The notes below the pieces were generated by a model, which saw only the letters and a list, made by a program, of their open reading frames with translations, was not told where the DNA came from and ran no database searches. 64,000 bases of DNA from Chaetoderma sp. LZ-2023a. Its lineage: Eukaryota > Mollusca > Caudofoveata > Chaetodermatida > Chaetodermatidae. The stretch spans positions 141,588,181 to 141,652,180 of the forward strand of contig CM067369.1 in assembly GCA_034401795.1 (NCBI GenBank), given 5' to 3'. The position numbers and the translations under genes were made by a program. How positions within the stretch are numbered: position 1 is the first letter of the stretch; each line of letters opens with the position of its first letter. Of the stretch, positions 9,856 to 19,734 are shown piece after piece.

Positions 9856-10979
9856 ATGGAGGAGCTAAAAAACGAGATGGTTCGGCGAGGTCATCCCGTG
9901 GGCCTATGGAGTCGAGACGACTACAAATAGTGTGCTGCCTGTACAGTAGCTTTAAGAACACCAGCATAGATGGCCTTCCCACTGAACCTCACGACAGTCT
10001 CCGGAGCCAACTGCCACTCTCTGGTACACCGTTGACTGGCCTGAGAGGTCTACTGGAGGATATACCAGAGCTAACACCGTTCTCCATCACAGTGGTTGGG
10101 CGTCCCGTACCAGCTTCTCCATCAACCCAAGACCACTGACCAACCGCCCCATCACCATGAAGGATGCGAAGCAAGCTCATACTTGGATGGCTGCTCCAAG
10201 CCTCTCATACTGGAATCAGCAGCTAAACGTTGCCGTGTGGTGTGCTACAGCAGGATGTGGAGTAAGTTCCATCCTGCTTCACTCCTGTTCTGGTACTCCT
10301 GAAGATGTGCTCATCGCCAGCTCTCTCAGATTCCATGTGTACTTCACGGTGTAACGAATCCTCCATGGGTGTAAGCCTTCCTGATACAAACGACTTCGAC
10401 CCACAGCTCAACAGTCATAGCATCTCAGCGGCCAGCAGACTACAGAGAGAGTTCAGCGCTCACCCAGACTATCGGTGGCATGGTGGTGACAACAGCGGCC
10501 TAGGGGTTATGTATGGTGACCCGAGACGTGACCCCTCAGGATTCCCCTATTGAAACGCCCCGACGAGTAGGCCACCGGAAGACAGCGACATTCTTGTTCA
10601 ATCCAGACTCCGAATCTGGAGCGCTGGTGCAAAATATGCACATCACTGGCTTGCGACAGGACTATCTAGATGTGTGGAAGTACTTTGTCCCACACACCAC
10701 CTCAGGCCTCACACCAGCAGGGATCCTTCGGATCAACCAGTCCCTGGAAGCACTGTGCTACTGCCTCCTTGCAGCACAGACCAAGCTGCATCATTCCATA
10801 GATGGTGTCAGCGGAGCAAGGTCCAGGCCATGTTCATCAGTCTCGTTGAGGATATGATCATCGTGTCAGATCCCAGTAGTCTTATTGCTAAGTTCCAGCA
10901 GCGGTTACAGAAGGCCCATCGCATTCTGGACAGTCTCCTGGATCTTTTGCATGGTCTGGCCTGTGAGGTCTCCTTCTAA
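9856..10979 (+). pseudogene. Largest coding block of element C, candidate structural protein (broken)
   Basis: It starts around MEELKNEMVRRGHPVGLW and runs to the end of the plus-strand arm. Distinctive parts are YWNQQLNVAVWCATAGCG (about 10.21-10.26 kb), a run with SSLRFHVYFTV, and GLTPAGILRINQSLEALCYC (about 10.71-10.76 kb). I recall similar text in hypothetical proteins from lancelets and other marine invertebrates, but cannot verify it. Size and central position make it the best candidate for a main structural protein. That is inference; no jelly-roll or other fold can be shown here. Confidence 0.4.
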
Positions 10980-11069
10980 ACCTCTGAAGAATGTCCAGCA
11001 TACTGACCAGCGTCCTCTATCCTCTGTCTCCCTTTCACCGAGACGGTGGTCGAGAATGTGTTTGGCTTC

Positions 11070-11447
11070 TCACCTCATGCTCCGGGCTAAGGGTTCAGAC
11101 CTCGGCCCCCTCATCATTCGCTTAGCGATCCTGCATAGAGGAGGTAAGCGCTCCAGTGGATGGTCCACCATCCGTCTCGCTACAGTCTTGGCTCGCAAGC
11201 TAGCAGGCACCTCCTTGTCCGCCTGACGAAGCTCACGGAGCCGCTGTGCTTTCTTGTGTGGATTCAAAGGATCGTCTTTGGTAAGTGCTGGAACCCTTCC
11301 CATCTTCATTGCTCGGAAAAGATGCTTCTGCGACTCCTCGGCATGGGCCTGTCCAATCATCTGGAATAGGTTGGCTTTCTTGGCCTTAGAGGCTACTCTA
11401 AGGCCGAATTGCTTTGCAACCTCGCGAAGCTGTGCAACAGTAATCAT
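11070..11447 (-). CDS. Basic SAP-like DNA-binding protein of element C
   Basis: A 125-residue ORF. Its first 35 residues (ITVAQLREVAKQFGLR, then SKAKKANLFQMI) have the helix-turn-helix-like pattern of a SAP/HeH domain, which binds DNA. The rest is strongly basic (KKAQRLRELRQADKEV, SLRAKTVARRMVDHPLERL, RIAKRMMRGPRSEP), with no membrane segment. It converges on the plus-strand arm with a gap of about 90 bp. A role in binding or condensing the element's DNA is plausible. The SAP call is from pattern only. Confidence 0.5.
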   Translation of the reverse strand: MITVAQLREVAKQFGLRVASKAKKANLFQMIGQAHAEESQKHLFRAMKMGRVPALTKDDPLNPHKKAQRLRELRQADKEVPASLRAKTVARRMVDHPLERLPPLCRIAKRMMRGPRSEPLARSMR

Positions 11448-11584
11448 GGGGTATGTCCCTGTGGATGCTTGTCTCTAAAAGGGTGTTCAGACCTATTATG
11501 TGTGGGGATCACAAGGCATCACAAGGCGATACCTGTGGGTCGCCCATCGTGTCATGTGATACCGATGGAGACTATGTGTGAGAG

Positions 11585-11812
11585 AGTGTATGCTTATATT
11601 GTACCGAGAAATCACTTTATTCTCGTCGTTCTTGGTACCAATCAGGACCAGAATGCAGCGATAATTTCACAACTGTTTACCATTTTAAAATCGGACCAGA
11701 AATGGCCGAGTTATCCACAAGTGCTAATAGCGAGATTTGAACCTGTGATTTTAAGTTTGCTAATAAACATAAGGATCCAACGCATTAACTACCTCGGCCA
11801 TGTATTAATATG
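11585..11812 (-). mobile_element. tRNA-derived SINE, copy 1
   Basis: On the minus strand an A-box-like TGGCCGAGGTAGTTAATGCG (11781-11800) is followed by a B-box-like CACAGGTTCAAATCTC (11731-11746), as in a Leu/Ser tRNA head. The body then runs through GATAACTCGGCCATTTCTGG to CTCGGTACAATATAAGCA. The body, but not the tRNA head, also appears in LTR-type elements A (6100-6272, plus strand) and B (50400-50560). Confidence 0.55.
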
Positions 11813-11949
11813 TATAACTGATCATTTATTTGTATTCATTGCTGCGCTACATGTATGAGATGCGGTCGATGTTCAGGAGCTGATATGTGGGAGTAGCGCG
11901 CATTGAGAGGTTGGTGGGCGAGGAGCACTGGATTATTTCTTGTTTCGAA

Positions 11950-12107
11950 GCGAGAATTTCAAAACTGTTTACCATTTTAAAATCGGACCAGAAATGGCCG
12001 AGTTATCCACAAATGCTAATAGTGAGATTTGAACCTGTGATTTTTAGTTTGCCAATAAACACAAAAACGTGGATCTGACGCGTTAACTACCTCAGCCATG
12101 TATTAGT
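11950..12107 (-). mobile_element. tRNA-derived SINE, copy 2 (in a tandem duplicate)
   Basis: A-box-like stretch at 12080-12099 and B-box-like stretch at 12023-12038, both close to copy 1. The match continues past the head on both sides (GATGTTCAGGAGCTGATA, ATTATTTCTTGTTTC), so this is a tandem duplication of a unit of about 270-290 bp (about 11660-11946 and 11951-12216), not two separate insertions. Confidence 0.55.
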
Positions 12108-12435
12108 ATCATTGCTGTGCTACATGTGTGAGATGTGGTCGATGTTCAGGAGCTGATACGTGGGAGTAGTGAGCGCATTGAGAATCACTGCATTATTTCT
12201 TGTTTCCACGCTTGTTCCAACTCGATAGCAGCGTCCACATCAAAACTGCAAACCGTTTCTAAATAATTCATATACTTAAAGAGTTTGTCCATCGCTATCA
12301 CAGTCATCGGATAACGTGTAAGGCATGTTAGTGGAAATGACGAGCGGAATGTTGGTATCCCTGAGCTTCTCCTACATTTCTCAAGATTTCGATTTGCATA
12401 GTTGCCATATCACGCAAGGTGGCGTGGGAATTTTT

Positions 12436-12461
12436 ATAGTTTTTTTAGTTTTTATTTTATT

Positions 12462-12492
<31 letters not shown>

Positions 12493-12494
12493 TT
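12436..12494. repeat. (TTTA)n microsatellite
   Basis: T-rich lead-in followed by about ten TTTA units, inside the right arm of element C. Confidence 0.9.
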
Positions 12495-12598
12495 AATGGC
12501 GTTTCATGACAGTATTACTCTTTACCCGTCGTTACTGCATGACATCACGTCAAGACCTTGGGCGTTCAAGTAGTGTGATACTATCTCCCTCTCAACAA

Positions 12599-12696
12599 CC
12601 TATGCCCCAGGGATCGAGAGGGCGGTGGGGGCCACAGATCGCCGAACGGCGGCCAGTTGAGGGAGGTGGTATCATTTTACTACCGACACTACTACT
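12599..12696 (-). repeat. Right terminal inverted repeat of element C
   Basis: Inverted partner of 6749-6846, ending CCGACACTACTACT immediately before the CTCCC duplicate. Confidence 0.9.
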
Positions 12697-12706
12697 CTCC
12701 CCCATT
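12697..12706 (+). mobile_element. HP1 MITE, last 10 bases of the split copy
   Basis: CTCCCCCATT completes the HP1 end (the consensus there is close to TTCCTCCATT) once element C and one target duplicate are removed. Confidence 0.55.
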
Positions 12707-13591
12707 AGCGTAGATGCCTACCCATTGGCATCTTCTCTGCATGCATCTCAAAGCAAATGTCATTTAATTTGTTTTATCGTCTCAAGCACACCATGTGCAC
12801 TTTTTTGTTCATTGTCCTCATCTCGGTTTTATCTTTAAATTTTTAATTTTTTAATTTTAATAATATCAGGTTCAAAGCGTGAAAGTAATGTGACTGAAAG
12901 CTGCTGCTGCCTTCGTAACCACTCCCAGTAATGTTAGCTTGGGTATGTTTAGCACACCTAGTTACAACATTTTAGCTATTTTGTCATATTAGGTATACAC
13001 CATTTTCGAGCAACGTTGTTTTATGACATGCACTGTTCTTCTGGAATCTAAGTCTTTTATTATATATACCGGTAATTGAGCCGTTACAGGCTCTGAGCTT
13101 TCGCTTAAAATGTGGCAACATATTTCACTGTATACAACATTTTGAACATACTAACTTTACATCCAGTCATCACTGTTATGGAACAACGGGTGTGTCGTAA
13201 AACATTGCGTGCGTCGTACGTCACTTGTTCGTAGAATACTCTACGTGGAACTACGCTAACTGGATATACAATGATATGTAATGGTTTATTGAATGCTATG
13301 CAAGGGAATACAATCATTACAGTGCATACATAGAGCATCCACATTGAGATCTTGTTTACATTGCTACTGGATGACGTATCACCTATCAATACGCATGTCA
13401 CGACTGGAATACTCTAGAATAGCATTTTTGCAAGTCCATTGTGGCAAAATATCAAGGGTTACGCGAACGGCTTGTATCTATTTCTCGCCTTATTGATGTT
13501 TAATACCCCGATATTTTCACGGCAATTGACATAAACATTCGAACAATATGTTCTCTTTGAACAGGACAATGGGTATTGAAGCCAGCTATCC
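12707..13591. other. No gene seen
   Basis: AT-rich sequence with no ORF of coding character and no repeat shared with other parts of the window. Confidence 0.5.
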
Positions 13592-13672
13592 AAATAACGC
13601 AGGTTACTAGGCTGGTACCGGACAAATTATGGGCCAATGCAGCTCAGTACCGGCCCAGTAATCTGCGTTATC
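13592..13672. mobile_element. Small palindromic MITE, family E, copy 1
   Basis: The arms are AATAACGCAGGTTACT and AGTAATCTGCGTTAT around a short centre rich in GGTACCGG and CCGGTAC words. Related copies are at 41072-41160, about 57505-57590 and 61445-61542. No transposase superfamily can be assigned from so short an element. Confidence 0.6.
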
Positions 13673-14089
13673 AGCGTAGATCATTCGAACGTCAGTCTTC
13701 ACTGTTCCATTGTATCAACATCAAGCCGTGACCCTCACCCCACATTGAACTCTAACATTTGTTGCACTGTTTGAGCTGACGAGTAAATTAGTATGTGCTA
13801 TTTGACCAAGACTTGCATCATGGTGTTCAATGTCCGGGAGGTGCCGACGGGATGAATTCATCTGCCCCCATATTCAAATGTGTTGCCTACGTCAAACATA
13901 ATCGCATTGTTGCTCAATTATCACTAGGGATTGTGTGCTATGTTTCCCACCCCATTTGGCATAATTTTAAGCGCACATTATAATATTTTCAGATACGGAA
14001 CGACTCTCTAAAGCTTGGTCATGTTCTTGCTATTGTTCTCGTTGTTGTGGATATTTTGATTCTTTTTACTCCTCCTTATTCAGTTCTCA

Positions 14090-14396
14090 TCTACTCTCGT
14101 TAAAACTTCACACACCTAATCTATGGACACGTACCGACATCAGTCGATTCATGAATTTTGGATTCACTTCCCTGCTGAGTTTTTTGTAGCCCGCGATTCA
14201 CTTGTAATTTCGTTTCTCTCGACATCATTTCGGAGCCTAGTGTTCGATTCATCACCCTAGTAGGTTTATAAGGGCATACCATCCCGCCCCATCCTTAAAT
14301 TTTAAAATCGATACTCCTCTGTTATTGATGAACACATCTCGTTAAAACTTAGAAAGGGAAATTCTATGTATACCGTAATTCTTGATATCATTGCGG
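14090..14396 (+). repeat. Satellite-like monomers, about 140-bp period (array 1a)
   Basis: Degenerate units marked by TTATTGATGAACACATCTCG, AAAACTTAGAAAGG, TTCACTTCCCTGCTGAGTTT and the CCATCCTTAAATTTTAAAAT join. The array resumes at 14836 after an HP1 MITE. Confidence 0.55.
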
Positions 14397-14449
14397 GGTG
14401 GTGTGGGGTTGGTGGTTGGGCCGGGGGGAGGGGGGGGGGGGTGATTTTC

Positions 14450-14825
14450 AATTGACGTTTCTATTTTTAGCTATGCCCCGCCCATCTCTAGCCAAGCTCC
14501 ACCCATACCTCGCTCGTGGTGGGATCAATGGATCTCTGAACTCCCTGACTATCAATTTCCAGAAAACTACACAGGTAAGTTATTGAACATTTTGAAACTA
14601 ATTTGACTGGGCAACAGCACCCAGTCAAATTAGTTTGAAAATATTCAACAGCATGTTTATTAAATAGTAGAGACATGCAATTCGTGCAATGTGTCGGACT
14701 ATTAAGAGTTAAAGACGGACCAAATAGAATAATGTATGACGTAATGATTATGACGTCATGCTCCACGCCGCTTAGCTGATTATGACGTCATATGACGTGA
14801 TAATAAATGGATACTCTGGAAAGGT
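14450..14825 (-). mobile_element. HP1 MITE, full, reverse, inside satellite array 1
   Basis: Starts ACGTTTCTATTTTTAGCTAT and ends ACTCTGGAAAGGTG. The hairpin at 14583-14650 is shortened (CTGGGCAACAGCACCCAG). The flanks share AATTG next to each end, a possible short target duplication. Satellite-like units lie on both sides. Confidence 0.8.
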
Positions 14826-14835
14826 GAATTGGCTG

Positions 14836-15280
14836 CCATGGTGGGTTTTAGAAGTACTTCTCTGCTATTGATGAACGGATCTCGATAAAAAAATATTTTA
14901 GGCGGATATTATATAGGTACCTTCTTACATCAGTACGGAAGCCAATTTTCAATTTACTGCCCTGCTGGGTTTTCGAAGGTGGGCCACCTTTTAATTTTAA
15001 TCCTAATGAACGGATCTTGACAAACCTTGAGAATGCTATTCTATGGGTAGCTCTGGCCATCACTACGGAGCCAGATTTTCGATTCACTTTCATGATGTTA
15101 GAAGGGTGACCTACCCTTAAATATTATAGTCACTACTACTCCGTTATTAACGAATGGCTCTTGACAAACCTTGAGGGGGTTTCTAGCCGTAACAATTTAT
15201 TCATAACAGAGCTGATTTTCAATCCGCCTCAAGATTGATTTTAGAAGGCCGCCCATCCTTAACTTGTAAAATATCTATGC
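14836..15280 (+). repeat. Satellite-like monomers, about 140-bp period (array 1b)
   Basis: Three or more degenerate units. GATGAACGGATCTCGATAAA at 14868, TAATGAACGGATCTTGACAA at 15003 and TTAACGAATGGCTCTTGACA at 15147 mark periods of about 135 and 144 bp. Confidence 0.65.
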
Positions 15281-15472
15281 AATTTGCGGACCATCCAGGA
15301 TCGTAGCTCGTAGGCCTACGAACTTTTTCTAGTTTATTTGCAAATTAGATTACCGCTTACCGATGCCATCTCTGAAAACACATATTACTCCCATTATGTA
15401 CGCTCTTGGTGGCCTTATCTTCCATGACGATTTCTAAGTGATATTCTAACATATCTCTGACTGATCAAACTG

Positions 15473-15627
15473 CGTTTATTCGGTATCCAGCCAACTGCCC
15501 ACAATTCATTGCGCTTACTACAGTTTAGAGTTAACCGGAACACTATACCGGGTGCAGTGTTCCTGTTAAAATTAAACTGTAGTAAGCGCAATGACTTGTG
15601 GGAAGTTGGCTGGAGACAGAATAACGG
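15473..15627. mobile_element. 155-bp near-perfect palindrome
   Basis: Arms of about 70 bp (CCAGCCAACTGCCCACAA facing TTGTGGGAAGTTGGCTGG; GCGCTTACTACAGTTTA facing TAAACTGTAGTAAGCGC) meet around ACCGGAACACTATACCGGGT. It would form a strong hairpin, with the form of a palindromic MITE. No second copy in the window. Confidence 0.75.
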
Positions 15628-16008
15628 TTTTTGACAGACGAGTTTTGCTCAAGGGAAAGCTAATAAATAGAATTGTGGTGTTTTATGAATTTGGAACCTT
15701 TGCGTTATTGAATGGAGTGCGGGTATTGTACGATAAATCCATAATGCTAGCTGGGCGTGGGCAGGGGAAGGTCTATAGTTGTATTTTAGGGTGTGTGGTC
15801 TTAGGAATAATATATTAGTGGTATTCCCTCCTACGTATCTGGGAGGATGGTGTGTCAGGGGCATCCATCCCAGGTAAATTCGAAAATTAGACGTTTTGGT
15901 AGGTTATCTCCTTCATGCTGAGTGATAAACAAATTCTATTAGATTGTGTCGTCCGAGCCTGCTCTGGCCCTCAACGGGCCATGTGGCATATCGTTAGATA
16001 ATCGTCTG

Positions 16009-16391
16009 AATGGATGAATCCGATCTGTCAGTCAAGTATGTCACACCATTATCAAGTACGCCACGGGTACTCTGTGTCGCTGACGTCACACTCATAATTG
16101 ATAGAAATACTGCGTCATGTACCTGGAATAGTCCGTCAGTTGTACGAATTAGATGTATTTAACCAATTAATAAATATTCTGTTGAATATTTATATAAGCA
16201 GCAACTGCAGCACCAAGTCAAATTAATTACAAAATATTCAACATGTTAGCTGTATGCCTGTATAGTTACCATGAAATTGTGATTCTTGGAGTTCAGGATT
16301 CAATGTATACAGATCGATCTCAATACGCCCAAAGCATGGGCGGAGCTTAGCTAGAGAAGGGCAGAACCTGGGTAAAGTGGATTTGTCCATT
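16009..16391 (+). mobile_element. HP1 MITE, variant subfamily
   Basis: Begins AATGGATGAATCCGATCTGT and ends TTTGTCCATTG, matching the copy at 41280-41603 more than the main type. The hairpin is asymmetric: one arm is shortened. Confidence 0.65.
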
Positions 16392-16596
16392 GTACTTCTG
16401 ATTAGGACATTTAATAAACGTGCACTCCTACTTGATGACATAGTTATTGAACTTCCAGCAGAAGGCTGCGGGTTGTCACTAGGTAAGATGCCATTACGTG
16501 CCCTAACTGAGGCCGGTACTCGCTTGTTATAACTGACGTCATACACATGCAATATATATATATATATAATGTAATACTTTGCATTCCTTACATCAT

Positions 16597-16950
16597 AATG
16601 GATGAATCTACCTTTAGTTATTCCCCGCCGATTTCTAGCTAAGCTCCGCCATGATTTGCCCGTTTTGGGATCGATCGAACAGTGAATTCTCAGAATCCCA
16701 ATATCAAGGTAACTATTATACAGCTAACCCGTTGTATATTTTAAAACTAATTTGACTGGGGTTGTTGCTGCCATAGACTAATTTGACTGGGGTTGCTGCT
16801 GGGACATGTGCTACGGCAGCAACAATGGCAGCAACAATGCCCAGTCAAATTAGTTTCAGAATATATAATATTTCATGTTCATGACGGAGTATTTCTGTCA
16901 ATTATGATTGTGACGTCATATACGTGATTGATAGTTCGGAGTCATCCATT
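16597..16950 (-). mobile_element. HP1 MITE with internally duplicated hairpin arm
   Basis: Reverse copy of the variant type. The segment ACTAATTTGACTGGGGTTG occurs twice in a row in the left arm (about 16745-16795), followed by GGCAGCAAC words, so the centre is a stacked partial hairpin. Confidence 0.65.
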
Positions 16951-17059
16951 GTGTGTTAATGACCAACAACATTGTCTTTCTATTTACCAATCGCTTACAG
17001 CACCCCGTCCACCCTTATATACTAGAAATGCCAAATTCTTTGTGATCTACGGAATATTT

Positions 17060-17150
17060 CGTTGAATATTTTGAAACTATTTTGACTGGGAGCTGTTGCT
17101 GTATGAGGACTTTTAAAATATTCAAAAGCTTTCCTAGATAAGAGTGTTTT
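17060..17150 (+). mobile_element. HP1 hairpin fragment
   Basis: Only the hairpin (GTTGAATATTTTGAAACTAT to TTTTAAAATATTCAAAAG) and a few following bases remain. Confidence 0.5.
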
Positions 17151-17227
17151 GAAACTAAGACACTGACATAGCAGTGGCTAATTGGTTACCAAACATGCGG
17201 ATCGGGAAATACGTTATCACTTAATCC

Positions 17228-17342
17228 TTTCATAGCAAGGTCGGTAACCGAGCCAGTCATTCCAGTGGTAAATTGTCAAGAAATGTCTTCTCTTGGCCTG
17301 CAGATTTTCTTGACCCAATTTAGCCATTAAAGGGTTAGCAAA
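17228..17342 (+). mobile_element. PB palindromic MITE, half copy
   Basis: GAGCCAGTCATTCCAGTGG through CATTAAAGGGTTA, the right half of the PB family described at 25652-25892. Confidence 0.6.
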
Positions 17343-17562
17343 CCCATATAGCTTGTAGTCACCACGTCACCAACACATAATCGTAGGTGTGTTGCCTAAA
17401 AGCAGAAAGTCTTCTGAGGAACTGACCCTCTCCAGCCCATCGACCATCTGCACTGCCTTTTGAAGGTTTTTGGAACTAGTGAACTGAACACTTTACACAT
17501 TGTGTCCGAACCTGCAATGTCACTTTCCGTCACCTTGTACACGCCAAAAAAATGGCAACAAC

Positions 17563-17975
17563 AATAGGTCTTTCCACTTTATCCACCCATGATATGATGT
17601 CATAATTAACTATGTGACATGTAGAATGACATCATAATCAATGGCGTTATCATGACGTCATGAATGACGTAGACAAGTACGTCACGAACGTATTATTGAA
17701 GACGGACTATGCGGTGTTGTACGAATTGTGTGTCTACTATTTAATAAAGATTATGTTGAATATTTTGAAACTAATTTGACTGGGCGCCGTTGCTGCCATA
17801 GGCAGCAACGGCACCCAGGCAAATTAGTTTCAAAATATTCAACAACTTACCTGCATAGTTTTCTGGAAATTTATAGTCATGAAGTTCAGATATCGATCGA
17901 TCCCAACACGAGCAAGCTGTGGGTGGAGCTTAGCTAGAGGTGGGCGGGGCTTAGCAAAAACTGGAAGGGTGCATT
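17563..17975 (+). mobile_element. HP1 MITE, full copy
   Basis: GGTCTTTCCACTTTATCCAC to AAAAACTGGAAGGGTGCATT. The hairpin at about 17753-17845 is nearly perfect (GCGCCGTTGCTGCCATA facing GGCAGCAACGGCACC). Confidence 0.8.
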
Positions 17976-18046
17976 TCTCATAAAGTTTATGATTTATTAA
18001 GTCTAAAAAATATAGTTGCAAAGAATCTACCCAATACTCCCACTCG

Positions 18047-18459
18047 ATGGGGGATTCCAGTTTATCCATCAATCATATGACGTCATAATCATCTCCGACG
18101 TGACGTGTAGGATGACGGTATTATCAATTACGCCATGCATGACTTAGTTAAGTTCGTCGCGAACACGGACTAAGTGTTGTTGTACGAATTGTATGTCTTT
18201 ACTATTTAATAAACGTGCTGCTGAATATTTTGAAACTAATTTGACTGGGCGATGTTGCTGCCATGGGCAACAACAGCCATAGTAGCATCAGCCCCATGTC
18301 AAATTAGTTTCAAAATATTCAGCAACTTACCTATATAGTTTTCTGGAAATTTATAGTCATGGAGTTCAGGGATCGATCGATCGATCCAAATACGGGCGAA
18401 GTGTGGATGGAGCTTTGCTAAAGATGGCTGGGGCATAGCTAAAACTTGGTTCCTTCATT
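18047..18459 (+). mobile_element. HP1 MITE, full copy
   Basis: Begins ATGGGGGATTCCAGTTTATC and ends CTTGGTTCCTTCATT. About 25 bp of extra sequence sits in the hairpin loop. It lies under 75 bp from the preceding copy in the same direction. Confidence 0.8.
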
Positions 18460-19734
18460 ACGCAAGGGAATGTACTATATATTCTTTGCCAATACAGCTA
18501 AGAAATTATCTTTTGTTCTGAGTTGTATAATGTCGCTTTAATGTATTCATCAATTAACGCTAGCATCAATCAAATCTATCCAGAAACACGCCGCTTAGTT
18601 ACAGTTACTAAAACAATATTTATCTTTCCCGCTATAATAATTATTAAGAGGGTGGTCTGATTGCTGACGACTGGCGATCAGTATTAGGCATATTGACTGA
18701 TTGGCTTTCCGTCAGACCTGATAGCCCAGGACCACTGACATGCGCGAATGTTGGAACTGGCGGGGTGGAATGATGCTTGTTAGTCGGTAGCTGGAACCAC
18801 TGGCGCTGCTGTTTGATGCAATAGGGCCTACTATAAAGCGTAGTTATCAACCGCTACAAAACACGAACGATGTTCAAGTCAAACTGATGTGCGAGGAAGA
18901 ATCGAAGCCCCATCAGCGATCTCGTTTGCGAGTGCTCTCTGGGTGTGGGTTATATTGCATATAAAAGTGACCCGAGGACGGACAGCCGATGAATGAATAA
19001 ATGAATGAATGAACGAACAACGAGAGTCGTTTCGGGTCAGTGTCATATTGGACCTATCCGAGCCGAGAGAGAGAGAGGTTATCGTCTCTTGGAATTCAGC
19101 CTCTACTGGTCTTGTTGCCGCTCGTGTGCTACAGGTTCCGAGCGCAAAGATTGATCGCGCGAAGTCAGTCTCATCAGTATCGCTAGCTCGGTTCGTCTGA
19201 CAGGATAACAACTGACGGCGCTTTAGAAGAGAAACTGTTCCGCATTCTTCGAAATATCAGCTGTCTGTTACTACGTCTGTTGCTATCGGAAGAAGGAAGG
19301 TTAAATCAATCTACTCATCTGCTTTTCAACCAGCTGACCTAACCTGTTTGATAACGATTTTAATTCTGGATAAATCTAGTTAATGTAAGCTAATCTCGTG
19401 TTAAAAATTCTTAAAAGCATGTGATTAAATGTCGCTGCTTCGTAAGGAGCAGCGACTTGCAATCACACAATTTTCAAAATATTCCACTAGTGTAATATTT
19501 ATCTCCGAGAAAGAGATTCCATTGTGGTTGTCAAGTTTATTGTTCGGTTGTTTGCGTTCAGGACAACTGTGTATCTATATTCCCTTTGTAAAAGATGATG
19601 GATTACGTCACATAGCCTAGCTATCATTGCGTTATCGTCTGCTACTATTCGGTTCGTTCTTGAGCAGGTGTGTTTTGTTAAAGAAACTGAATATGGCTAC
19701 AGTGCTAACTTGTAACGTATCCAAAACTAACCAA
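18460..19734. other. No gene seen
   Basis: Only a short GAATGAATAAATGAATGAAT simple repeat near 18988-19018 and scattered short ORFs without coding character. Confidence 0.5.

Larger units (their letters stand above)
6749..12696. mobile_element. Virus-like element C, 5.9 kb, Polinton/Maverick-like in layout; broken fossil
   Basis: It is bounded by 98-bp terminal inverted repeats beginning AGTAGTAGTGTCGG, about 96 percent identical to each other. CTCCC flanks it at 6744-6748 and 12697-12701 (a 5-bp duplication, or 6 bp with one mismatch). It interrupts an HP1 MITE, and removing it restores the HP1 end. Inside is a packed cluster: minus-strand genes (about 7.09-8.33 kb), plus-strand genes (8.36-10.98 kb), then one minus-strand gene (11.07-11.45 kb), with gaps of a few to a few tens of bases, quite unlike the rest of the window. 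AG-starting inverted repeats, short target duplication and small virus-style genes fit Polinton-like or related virus-like elements. It is far below the usual 15-20 kb, however, and I see no DNA polymerase B, integrase, packaging ATPase or protease. It is broken, with roughly four to six breaks across the cluster. The TIR identity suggests it is younger than elements A and B. It may be a non-autonomous or deleted member of a larger family. Confidence 0.6.

Noticed and set aside
6749-12696. Element C as a host operon-like gene cluster or bacterial contamination
   Set aside because: Inverted repeats, a short target duplication and insertion inside an HP1 MITE show a mobile element in the animal chromosome.
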